Below, piece after piece: positions 12,698-22,800 of a stretch of DNA of 64,000 bases. The notes beneath the pieces are model-generated. The model ran no database searches and was not told the origin of the DNA. It saw only the letters and a list, made by a program, of their open reading frames with translations. The position numbers and the translations under genes are program-made. The stretch comes from Colletotrichum lupini (taxonomy: Eukaryota; Ascomycota; Sordariomycetes; Glomerellales; Glomerellaceae), in assembly GCF_023278565.1 (NCBI RefSeq), contig NC_064677.1:2294001-2358000 (forward strand), given 5' to 3'. Every line of letters begins with the position of its first letter. Position 1 is the stretch's first letter.

Positions 12698-12787
12698 CGG
12701 AATCGTCGACTTAGGCCAGTACGTCGACTTGGGCCAATGCGTCGACTTGGGCCAATACGTCGACTTAGGCTAACGCGTCGATTGCCG
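12698..12787. repeat. 18-bp minisatellite upstream of SSP2
   Basis: Three good units at 12,716, 12,734 and 12,752 (type CCAATACGTCGACTTGGG), a degenerate fourth at 12,770 and a partial one before 12,716. Units carry the palindrome GTCGAC (GTCGAT in the degenerate last one). A 9-bp CCAATTAGG duplication precedes the array. It is about 360-450 bases upstream of the SSP2 start and could be a cluster of binding sites; this is inference. Confidence 0.85.
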
Positions 12788-12932
12788 TACTTTTTACTAA
12801 AATAATTTAAGTCAATTGCCGGCCTCTGATTAGCTCATCTATTCGAATGCTGACTACGCAGAGCCCAGCTTACGTGTGTGCCCGAGACCGGCGGTCGTGT
12901 GGCGGCCGCAGCCACACTTAGTGGCAGAATAG

Positions 12933-12963
12933 CGGCAGCTGGTGGCAGAATATCATCGCCCTA
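12933..12963 (+). repeat. 31-bp upstream block, copy 2 (SSP2 side)
   Basis: Inverted partner of 12,175-12,205 with two mismatches. It ends five bases before the SSP2 TATA box, about 180 bases upstream of the ATG. A shorter relative (GTGGCAGAATAG) lies just before it at about 12,921. Confidence 0.85.
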
Positions 12964-12967
12964 TCAT

Positions 12968-12975
12968 TATAAAAG
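12968..12975 (+). promoter_or_regulatory. TATA box of SSP2
   Basis: TATAAAAG, about 170 bases before the ATG, directly downstream of the 31-bp block. A T-rich tract at 13,077-13,118 follows in the presumed 5' untranslated region, as is common before fungal genes. Confidence 0.55.
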
Positions 12976-13144
12976 CCCTACAGGGATGTTCCCCCTTTTG
13001 GAATTAGCAATTCAAGTCGCCAGCATCACTCATTAATTGCTCATACTCATTACCGCTTGTCGAGGCTCTCGCAACCTTTTTTTTAAGAACTTTTTTTTTT
13101 TTTTCCATTTTCTTTTTGTAAGAAAATCTTCGCCCATCGCCATA

Positions 13145-13477
13145 ATGAACAAGACCCTTTTTGTCTTCGCCCTTGCAGTCGCCTCGGCCGTTGCTTCGCC
13201 CGTCGCCGATGTTTCGGACGAGTCCGGCCTCCGGTCGCTTGAGGCACGTAAGGTCTGCGGCGCTGGCTACCTTGCCTGCCACTACCGATTCTCCAGCCAC
13301 AATCCGGACCAAGCCGAATACACTTGCATGGATCCCGACTGCGCCGACCTTCGAGACTGCACGTGCCCTCGGACAGCCTCCTTCAACAACAAGGCGGCCT
13401 TCCTCTTTGCCTCCGGCTGCCGCTCCAAAGCCGCGGCCGGCAACCACCCGAAATGCTTTGTCATACTCAATTGGTAA
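13145..13477 (+). CDS. SSP2: small secreted eight-cysteine protein (effector-like)
   Basis: Predicted 110-residue secreted protein from a single exon. Residues 1-18 (MNKTLFVFALAVASAVAS) are a signal peptide. Residues 19-36, up to LEARK, look like a short propeptide before the cysteine domain. The mature part has eight cysteines: C-x6-C-x15-C-x4-C-x5-C-x-C-x17-C-x11-C, with CGAG, CTCP, SGC-x2-K and NHPKC; SSP1 has the matching CPAG, CKCP, SGC-x2-K and LPKC. I read the two as paralogues. Six residues (FVILNW) follow the last Cys; in SSP1 a stop follows it directly after an intron. I started at 13,145 because the ATG (CATAATG) opens the signal peptide; the frame is open further upstream to 13,037 but that part is the T-rich leader. 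The molecular function is unknown. Confidence 0.82.
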   Translation: MNKTLFVFALAVASAVASPVADVSDESGLRSLEARKVCGAGYLACHYRFSSHNPDQAEYTCMDPDCADLRDCTCPRTASFNNKAAFLFASGCRSKAAAGNHPKCFVILNW

Positions 13478-14035
13478 TACTTCACCGTCAGGAACCTGTT
13501 CGATCGTAGTTGTGGTTCTGTCTCAATATTAACATTGCTCCTAGAGTCACGGTGAGACACGCGCGACAAGGCTAGGCAAGGTTGCAGCCGACGCTCGAAG
13601 CCATTTCCCTGTGCTGGTTTTATCAGAGATCTCTGCGTAGCTGGAACGAACTAGTACTATCTAGTCTCTAGAGAGTTAGAACTCACCTGATTGTCACGTT
13701 AGCACTTTCAATCACCGCAATACAGTGGAATTTTTACCTGATCTTGAGTTTTCGCACCGTCTTACGACCAATCTTGGTAGCTACAGAAACTATACCCCAC
13801 GTGCTAAATTCGGTCGATTCAGGCTAACTATAGTTTGCTGGCTTTGATGTTAGCAAAAAGAGGGTGGCGGTGATGTTGACGATTTATTCGGCTTACGTAC
13901 CTGCGGCGAGTGCCAGAAAACTCTATGAAGCTCTCGTTGACGGACACTCATTGCCAGCCAACGACTCCTCGATGCCGGGCCAGTTACTCAAAGAGAGGTT
14001 CGACTTGTTAGGCGGCGTTAGAGCTCGACCTTGGA
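13478..14035. other. Intergenic, nothing recognised
   Basis: Normal composition. It separates SSP2 from the end of the Helitron gene. I searched the minus strand for the Helitron helicase continuation and saw no P-loop or other helicase motif. A plus-strand open frame at 13,864-14,118 overlaps the Helitron end and has no recognisable feature. Confidence 0.55.
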
Positions 14036-16450
14036 TCAGTGGATCCTTCCATGACCCAGAAGGCGCTCTCCGATCCGGGGTGTTTGTGAAAGGGAGCTCC
14101 TTCTGGATTTGCTCGTGAGCACACCCCTGGCCATGTCAGGGCCAGACCGGGAATCCCAGAATCTCAAAAGACAATGCGCCATATCTATACGCTCTACAAA
14201 ACGGTGCGTATTGATCGATGGCTCAGGACGACAGAAGTTTGCTCCCTCATTGAGTAACACCCGGAGCGCGTGGGCTGTTGGCCAAACCCCGCTACCCGGA
14301 CAGGTTCCCAATATGTATTCGTCCGATATGTCCGAGAGTGGAACCTCACCCACACGGAGCTTAGTCTTGTCTGGACCCTTGAATAAATATTTGAAGAGAT
14401 ACATGAAGACGTTGACGGAAAGACAAACGTCAACATGAATGTGAGAGTCCATATACAGGATGAATGCAGGGATATAAGGAACAACCCATGCATCTTGTTC
14501 TGATCTGCGACGAAAGTGAACACGACCTTGAGAATCGATCGATGTTCGTTGACGAAGCTGATGAGGGAATCCGAATCGACACCGGCCACCCCTGTTACAG
14601 TAAGAGGGACCTGATAGATGGGTTCGCCTGTGTATGTTGGTGCGAAGAATGGAGGCGCGGAGGGTAGCATCCGCAGCAGACCGAGGGAGTTCAGCGGAAA
14701 CGACAGTGTCCAGGGCATCAATAGGGGGCTCTGGAGCAACCTTTGGGCAAAAGGTGTCAGGTTAGCAATCGGATCATTTGAGTAAAGCCAAGGCGAGACT
14801 GACCTTGATCAGCATGTGTGCGTGCGGGAGCCCCCGTTTCTGAAACTCGACTACGGTAATGACGTATAATATGCGACCGAAATGAGCCTTTATAAAGGAT
14901 TTGAGATGCTGAAGACGGATGTGGAAAGCACGACAGACTACCGTAGGAATATCAGTAAAATGCTGACCGGCCTTCATCGAACTCACGATTTCGGGCCATC
15001 CCGGATTCGTCGTCATCGTAATAAAAAAGGTCGGCTTTCCAAGGTGTCGTGCCAGTGCCAGACTATCAGCAACCTGGTCAGACGTCCATGCCCGGGAGCC
15101 GGTGAAGGTTGCCGGCAACCTGTTGCGCAAGCTGTCTGACGATATCTCGGCAGTTTGTTCGTCCAGCCCCGAGGATTGCATTGACCTTGCCCGTCGTAAG
15201 TAGTCTAGGTTTGTTTCTTCGAGTCTTGAATACATGTCAACCAGGTATTCGCAGGCGAGACGACCGAAGGTCAGAAATCGAGCTTCTGATAGAAGCAACG
15301 CCCGATACCACTGAAGCTGTGTGAGGCCATTGGCTTGTTGAGCCGGTGTGTCGTTCCCTGTAGTGCCCGACCGCCTGAGAGTGGGTTCGTCGAGTGCAGG
15401 GATGCCCCAGCCCAGTGTTCCGTGGGGAAATAGCAATGGATACTGAAGAGGCTCGTAGTGTCGGGAGAGGATATGAACAAACTGAGCCCTACCACCATGG
15501 CGATGGAAAACGACTTTGCGGCAGTCGATGGTGCCAAGATTCTGTGTGTTGATAACTGCAGCGACCTCACCACTGAGGGACGAATCCTTCAGCTCGACGG
15601 CCAACGGGATCGCCTCATCGGCGACCTGCTGCAAGGCATGGCGGATAGTAGAGAGGTACGGGTTGACTGACTGAATCAGGGGCTTCGTTTGCTGAACAGC
15701 AGGCAAGGGAACGTTCGCATTCGCGGCTTTCAAAGACCGGGCGTCTTCATCGTACAGAAACCAACGCATGCTGTGATCGCCGGCGGATAAGTCAAGCAGC
15801 CGATGATACACCCGACCAGATACGACGACGTCAGCGGGCACGCCAAAGTGTACGAATCCCTCGGAAGCTCCAATAGCAGAAAAGGCAAATAAAAAATTCA
15901 AGCGGCGACTAATAGCTGACAATGGCAAGGTAGTGTTGTCGATCCAGCGTTGAAAGTCCGGTGGGTACGGGGGAAGCTTGGACGCCAGTCGAGTACCGTT
16001 CACACAACACCAACCTGATTTCTCGGTGGTTAGAAGGACTGCTGAGCAAAATGTGCAACGACCGGCCCAGGCTTGACGAAACGGCCGGACATGAAGACGA
16101 CTTAGATGAAGCCACCAGTAGCTATGGTCAGACGCAAGGGACGAAGAAGTTGGGATGCTGAGCATTGTTATCTCTTCGTTTGCCGGAAGAGCTGGAGACA
16201 AAGTCGCTGAAGCCAGGCCTTCGTTGCTTAGGGAGGCAGCAGCGGCATGACTGGGACGGCGAGCGATGGAGATGGACTGAGTTTTGCGGGTAGGAGAAGC
16301 TTCACCTGGTGGACCGGTCAGGCGGGAGTGCCTTTTTCGGGCCTTGCGAGCAGCGTCCTTTGCCCTGCAGTCGATGCAAGTCCGATAAGACCCCGAGATG
16401 CCAGAACTCCAAGGTCGGAGGCACCGAGTGCATGCAGGAGTATCCGACAT
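14036..16450 (-). CDS. Helitron Rep (Helitron_like_N) protein, helicase lacking
   Basis: Rolling-circle transposon replication initiator, predicted 783 residues from two exons (16,450-14,804 and 14,740-14,036). The 63-nt intron has GTCAGT donor, GCTAAC branch site and AAAG acceptor, and splicing keeps the frame. Order: N-terminal zinc motif C7-x2-C10 and C25-x2-C28 with a basic stretch; second zinc cluster C132-x2-C135 ... C148-C149 followed by LPPYPP; FSAIG and GRVYHRLL blocks; Helitron core from about residue 480 (TMTTNPGWPEI); HUH-type motif GLPHAHMLI (His543, His545) at the exon junction; C-x5-C-RFGFP; and YLFKYLFKG with the paired tyrosines (663, 667). Similarity fades after about residue 690, and the Pif1-like helicase that normally completes this ~1,500-residue or longer protein is absent. 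I chose the ATG at 16,450 over 16,624 because the zinc motif starts there. The ORF shows no RIP stops, unlike its surroundings. Confidence 0.85.
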
Positions 16451-17005
16451 GAGAGGGCATGGAAAAATATCTGCGATCGGAGAAGAAACCACCAGCCTTG
16501 AATAGATGCACAGCGGTACGTCGTGGTAAGCGATGACAACGATGACAACGATAAGCCGATAGGGAACGGTCAGCTCGAAGTACGCAGTGGCGAGGGAAGG
16601 CAGGGATTGAGGCGGGTGGCACATGAGAGGGTGGAGAGGAGAAATGAGGGGAAGAGGGGAAGTGGAAAGCTACGCTGCGGCCAGAACCGAGTAGGCGTTA
16701 ACATATTTCAGATTTCAGATCTATTAATCTATATAATCGTTATGCATATTGGGTCGTAAAAATACACTTTACTTGATGAGCTATCCTAGCCTAAGACCTA
16801 GGCGGAGGTAGTAAGTATTGCTATAAAATAACCGTCTAATATAAATTTTTTTTATAAAAAAAATACCTATCCCTATAATAAGAAGTCCTGGGGTTTTACT
16901 AATAAGCACAACCGCGCCTCTACTATTTATAGAATATAAGTAATCGTAAAAAAAAAAAAGGATATCTATATTACGGTAGGGAGAGATCGTAGTATATAAA
17001 GTATC
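16451..17005. other. Helitron upstream region and island border
   Basis: Upstream of the Helitron start the composition stays normal to about 16,690 and then turns AT-rich; the border is near 16,750. An in-frame extension of the Helitron ORF reaches 16,624. No TC 5' terminus or 3' CTRR hairpin of the Helitron could be fixed, so its ends are unknown. Confidence 0.45.
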
Positions 17006-17519
17006 TCTAGCACGTATAGCTTTAACGAGGTAATACGGGATATTCTTATAAAGAATATAGAAAGTAAGTATTCATATAGAAGTAAGAATATATAAATATA
17101 GGGGAAATAAGCGTATATAAAAGAGGTTTTTATAATAAAGAGAGTAATATAGTTAAATTACTATATAAGAAGTTGCTTACTTAATAAAAGGTCTAGGTAA
17201 GTAAATATACGCCTATATATAGGCATAAAAACCTCCTATTAGGATATTCTATTGCTTATTAATTATGATATAATTAATAAGCGTATACGTAAGTAAATGC
17301 GTAATCGTAGTACGTAATTCCGCCTCGAGTAAATTCCAGATTATTTAGTTACCTTCTAGTACTTTCCATTGCTTACGTAAGCTTATATAAGCAGTATTGC
17401 TTATATAATCAATACCTATAATAATCTATAGAAATCGTAGATTAATATAGTATATAGTTTGCTTACGTAATATTGATAATAAGGCGAATAATAAGGTAAA
17501 TAAAGTTACTTTCGTAATA
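17006..17519 (-). repeat. Solo-LTR-like element B, copy 2
   Basis: 514 bp, minus orientation. On the plus strand it starts TCTAGCACG and ends TTCGTAATA. It is flanked by GTATC (17,001-17,005) and ATATC (17,520-17,524), a 5-bp target duplication differing by one G-to-A change of the RIP type. It is more mutated than copies 1 and 3. No coding sequence. Confidence 0.85.
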
Positions 17520-17524
17520 ATATC

Positions 17525-19592
17525 GTAATATTTTAGCTCAGAATAATAATATAAATCCATATCTATTACGGGCTAGACCCCGCTTATGAGAAAATCCCTT
17601 CCTACCTTAGCTTAGATTTAATATACTAAGATTACCCCTACGTGGCCTTACGAGGGCTAGGCTTTTAATAATATCCTTGCGATAAGCTATTAGGGCAAGA
17701 GATAGTGCTACCGGGATAGCGTAGTACGCGCTATATTAAGAATAGTCTAAAGTAATAGCCCCGTTTTCTAGAGCGCTACCTATTTTAACTCCTTATTTTA
17801 AAATTCGTAGCTTAGTAAGCTTAGCGGAGGGCAGTAGCTAATCTTAGCCTACTTAAAATCTACTTACGTAATATTATTATAACTTATTATATTACGTAAG
17901 ACGCTACGTAGCTCTGTATCGTAATAAAGGATACTCGAACTTATACGTATTTTTTAATTCTTAGGTAAACGCGTCGGCCTTAGCGGCTTTTTTAGTAATA
18001 TTAAATAGTGCGGCGGTAGCTTTTTAATAAGGCGTCTCTTTTTAATAAAGCGTCTTTTTTTCTTGTAGTGAAATAAGACCTTTTTTATAAGGGAAGTAGT
18101 TATATAGCTCTGCGGATTATTTAATTAGACGCCTATAGCTCGGGCGGGCCGCGCTAAGCCCCGTATATTAGTTATATTACGTCCGACCTTTTTACTAGCT
18201 TAGGGCGGTCGTAGCCGGATTTCCCTAGTTTCTATCCTCCCTATTAATAGTACGTTAAATTCTTAGCTAGCTACTATCTAACCTATAAACGTAATAATAC
18301 GGCTACTTCTTATTACCGCGGTACCTAGTATCTATATTAATATAACTATTAATTAAGCCTTTATAATACTAATAAATAAGTTAAATAATCGGTACGCTAT
18401 AAATAGATAACTATTTAGTAGCGGAGTCTTAATTATACCGTATTTAAGCTAATTATATTATTTAGGTTTAAATCCTCTAGTATTACTTATTTCTAACTTA
18501 CCTATTGTTTTGACCTTATTAAATAACTAAATTCGACTATTATAATTAAGCTATATAGCCTAGACCTTTTACTAGCGTATTAAAAAGAGCTAATATAGAG
18601 AACGTAACTACTATTATTTCTAGTATACCGTTTTATTCGTATACTAGTAATTTACTCCGCATATTACTTTACTTCTTAAAATTCTAAATATATAGCGTTA
18701 CTTTTATAAACTTTTACTTATATAGTATTTATAAAGCGGAAACGCGTAAAAGTATATTTATTAAAGTAGGATAGAGCTAACGCGAGTTATTTTAAAATAA
18801 AAACTTATAGAAATAGGTTAAGTAAGGGGTTAGCGTTTTTTAAATAAGCTTTAAGCAGAAATAAGTACATAACACTCTATTATAAACGAATTACTAAAAG
18901 TAAGCTATAGAGGACTATTATAGTATTAGGTTTAAGATCTAGGATTATTAAATTAATAAGAATAAGAAGGTAGCCGGGCTATAGCTAGTAGCTCCGGTCC
19001 ACTTTTTATAAAAAACCCGCACCGTACTAATTCGGATATCCTCGGTAAATACTTAGTCGTCTAATAGACTAATAGTAGTACGAAGGCCTCTAATACGAAG
19101 TTATCTAGCTCTATATATTACCGGGGCCGGGCTATTTATACTCGCTTACTAAGGGGGCCGACTATGAGTTTCCTTAACTCCCCTATATACCCTTCTTACT
19201 CGATCGTTATTATCTACTCTAATATTAAGTAGTACGGAAAAACCTAAATAATATCTTAATTAAAATAAGCCTAGGTTTAGTATTCGTTTACTTAGGATTC
19301 TATAACTTCTATATATACTTACTAGCAGCCTTAGTAACCTATCTACGCTCAAAAATAATAATAATTTAATATAATTTCTAACCTATTTAGAGCTAGCTGG
19401 AGGTTTTTTAGGGTTAAAAAAGGTATTAAAAATATACTATTAGTTAATAATAAGCAATTAACTATAAATATATAATATCTATAGGATTATAGGGCAGGAG
19501 AAGGCAGTCCTCTAGACTTAGAATTCAAATACTTACCTCTAGCTAATTAAACTTCTATTAGAGCACCTACTCGCTATATAACTCTTATTAAG
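17525..19592 (-). pseudogene. RIP-degraded stretch with unidentified minus-strand frame
   Basis: Between element B and element A. On the minus strand, about 17,560-18,290 reads coherently with breaks only at TAA/TAG (segments such as KLGKSGYDRPKLVKRSDVI and RKKDALLKRDALLKSYRRT). The text is rich in Lys and Arg, with a KKDALLKRDALLKS near-repeat. I recognise no family. The rest, 18.3-19.59 kb, is stop-saturated and unassigned. Confidence 0.3.
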
Positions 19593-19827
19593 TAATATTA
19601 CGGCAGTAGGCACTAGGGCCCTGTGGGCCCTGTGGGCCCTATAGCTTAGCCTCAGGCTGCGAGGCTAAGCTCCTAGTAGTTACGTAATAAGCTAGACTAC
19701 TAGGCCTAAAGGGCTAGCTTACTAGCTTCTACTTACTATTCTATTTTTTCCCTCTTTATATTAAGTCTTTAGTTAATTAAGTTAATATAATAGCGTTCTA
19801 ACTTACTTTAAAATCCCTTTTATAATA
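19593..19827 (+). repeat. 5' LTR of element A, copy 2
   Basis: 235 bp, from TAATATTACGG to TATAATA. It includes a short GTGGGCCCT duplication at 19,620-19,640 not present in the 3' LTR and is less AT-converted than that LTR. Confidence 0.85.
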
Positions 19828-22800
19828 CTACTTAATATTATTTAATTAACTATTTTTTAAAAATAGAACGATAATATTTTAATTAATTAACTACTAGCTA
19901 CTCTTATTAAAAAAGCGTATAAAAAAGCTAAGTAATAGCCGATTAAATTAATTATATATAAGTAGTATAATTAATACTCCCTAAATATATACCCCTTTTA
20001 TTAAACGTAATAATTAGAGAATATAACTAAAGAGGCTAGGTCTCCCTTTATACTAACGGCTTTTAATAAAATTACTATTTTTATAAGTCTTAATAAAGTA
20101 TCGTAGGCCTTAATAAAGGCGCTAAGCTCTTAGTTATTAACTTAGAAATTGCGCTATTTAATTAGCTAATAGAGCGCTTTTTACCCTTTACTACTTAGGC
20201 TAATTACTTAGTATACTTTAATAATATAGCTAACTAGTTTATTTTACTTATTTATATTCGTAACGATATCCTTTTTAAAAAGAATACTAAGTAATATATT
20301 AACCTCGACCTTATTTAAGAGCTATATTTTAAAAATAATAAAAAGACCCTACTTAAGTAAATTAAATAATAATTAAAAATACGCGTTACTTAGTACTAAT
20401 TAGAATAGGTCTTAGTATTTATTATGAACTAACTAAGTAATAATACTAAGCACTTATATATAATAGTTTATAAAAACCTCGATTTTATATATATTATTAT
20501 TATAAAGCTCTATATTATAAAAAAAGCCCTTACTTAAGCCTATATTAATAATATAGCTATAGTTAAAAGGTTAAAGTAATTAGAGAACGGCTCTTAGGCT
20601 AGCTCTATTTAAAATATTATTACCCTTAGTATATTAAAATAGTAATTAATATACTTAGAAACGTAAAGTAGTTATAAAACTACTCTAGCCTCGTCCTATC
20701 CCGTTACTTATAGCTCTTAAAAAATACTTAATATACTTATTTTTATATAATAATATTAGTTTTAAGTTTAATTACTAATTTTAGTATATTACGAAGCGCT
20801 TAGAGAACGCTAATTATAATATAAATAAGTACTACTTAAAGTATATTATTAATAAGATTAAAAGTAGTATTACGGAGTTTATATACTTATTATTAACCTT
20901 AAATAAGATTATTATAACTAAGTAGCTACTTTATAAGCTTAAGCTAGTTTATATTAACTTAATTATTATAAACGACGCTAGTTATAAGCTAAACGTATTT
21001 ACGATTATACTTAAAAATATTTATTAAAAGCGTTTTATATTTACTAAGTTTACGCATATTAATAAGCTTTTAAAATCTTAATAAAAGCGCTATTTTTATA
21101 ATAAGCTACTTATATATTTTCGTAACTAAGCTATATTAAAATACTTAGATAATACGGATATTTTTTAGAAATATATTAAGTACGTTATTTAGTTAGTTAA
21201 TATAATATAGCCCCTTTTTATAAAGAACTACGTAGTTAAGGCCTCTAGCTAGACTCGCTAGACTTTAAATAAAAGTAATAAAAATAATAAAAGTAGCGGA
21301 AATAATAAAAGTACTAAAAGTACTAAATAAGACCAAGGTCGTATTGCTATTTATAAAACGATCCCTAAAGCCCTATATTGAAAACTTAAAAATAGTAGTA
21401 CTTATTTTATTTATAATAATACCGGATATATTTTTAAAGACTGCCCTAAGAAGCTAAAAGTTATTATAGCTATTATTAACGCTATTATAGGCCTTATTAA
21501 AATAGACTCGGGTTTAAAAAACTAGACCCCTTAGTAAAAATAAACTCTTAGCTAGGGGATATATATAAAAAAAATAGAAAATTAATAATTAATTTAGTAA
21601 ACTTATAAGATTTTATAGGGAGTTAGCTCCTTAAAATAAAGCTTATATTAGTATTTAATAAATATAAAATTTACTTAAGAGCTTTATTTAATATAAGAGC
21701 TAATAAGTACGGATTAATAAATAACTACGTAACCCCTTTATTATAACGGTTCTATATAGCCCTATTTTATAAATTATTATATTTAATTTTTATTATTAAG
21801 TTTAATAAAGAGCGATTAGATAATATTAGTATAGTATAGACCGCTAACTTATATATTAATTAATAAGTCTTTTTAAAAGTACCCCCCTCTTTTAGCTTAA
21901 TACGGGCCACTACGACTTGATTTTAAAATGAAAATAGTTTAAATACTACGGGGTAAACTTTAATATTTACTATTGATAATTAATATAGCCTAAGGACCTA
22001 TTATTATAAAAGACGCCCTTTATTATTATTAGGGATATTAAGGACCTATATACCCTAGAAGTTATTAATATATAATACTAAATTAACGCTAACTATTAAT
22101 AGGACCTATTCGAAATAAATATAACCCGTTATAACTAAAAGCTTTAGTAATAGTAAGTAAAGGGTATACTAATTAAAATATTATTACGCTCGCTAAAAAT
22201 AATAGCCTATTAGATATAATAGTTAAATAAAGCTAAGGATATAAAAAAAATAAAACGCGCCCTTGATAATATTATTATTACCCCTATAAAGAGGGTTAAA
22301 TAGTAAAAACTATACTTAGTAGCGTTATAAATAGATATTACTTTTATTAGCGCCCTTATATTTAAAAAGAACTTAAAATAGAACGATATTAAAATAAGTT
22401 TTATATTATTTTATAAATTAAACCGTATTATAAAAAATAAAAAAGAAGAAGCGGACCCCTTATATAATAATAACTAAGTTATTTATAACTTTATAATAAT
22501 TAACCTATTAAAATACTTACGGCCCTAGACCGACGTTTTTAATAAAGTAGTTAGTAATATACTTATATTTTATAAGCTATATAACTATAAAATCGAGCTC
22601 TTGAATAGTAATAAAAAGAAGCTAACTTATTATTCTTTATATAAATAGTCGGTCCTAAAGCTAGAGGCTATAAGAGTATATTTATTAAAGTACTTATAAA
22701 AAGAATTTATTAAACTAAGTAATACTCTTTTTATATTACTAATACTATTTATAAAAAAGTATAATAATAGTTTGCGCTTTTATATTAATTTTTATAAACT

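Larger units (their letters stand above)
11663..12932. other. Intergenic region between divergent SSP1 and SSP2
   Basis: Shared upstream region of two divergent genes, with uneven composition: normal at 11.66-12.38 kb, more AT-rich at 12.38-12.46 kb and 12.79-12.84 kb. It holds an (ACCT)n microsatellite, a (GCTGCC)n run (12,355-12,378), one copy of a 31-bp block (12,175-12,205), a CTGGCAG/CTGCCAG inverted repeat near 12,622-12,640 and an 18-bp minisatellite. Open frames at 12,020-12,220 (-), 12,068-12,385 (+) and 12,382-12,588 (+) lack recognisable features, and the longest depends on the microsatellite. Confidence 0.6.

Noticed and set aside
13478..14035. Pif1-type helicase continuation of the Helitron
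   Set aside because: No P-loop or other helicase motif in any minus-strand frame; the Rep ORF ends at 14,036.
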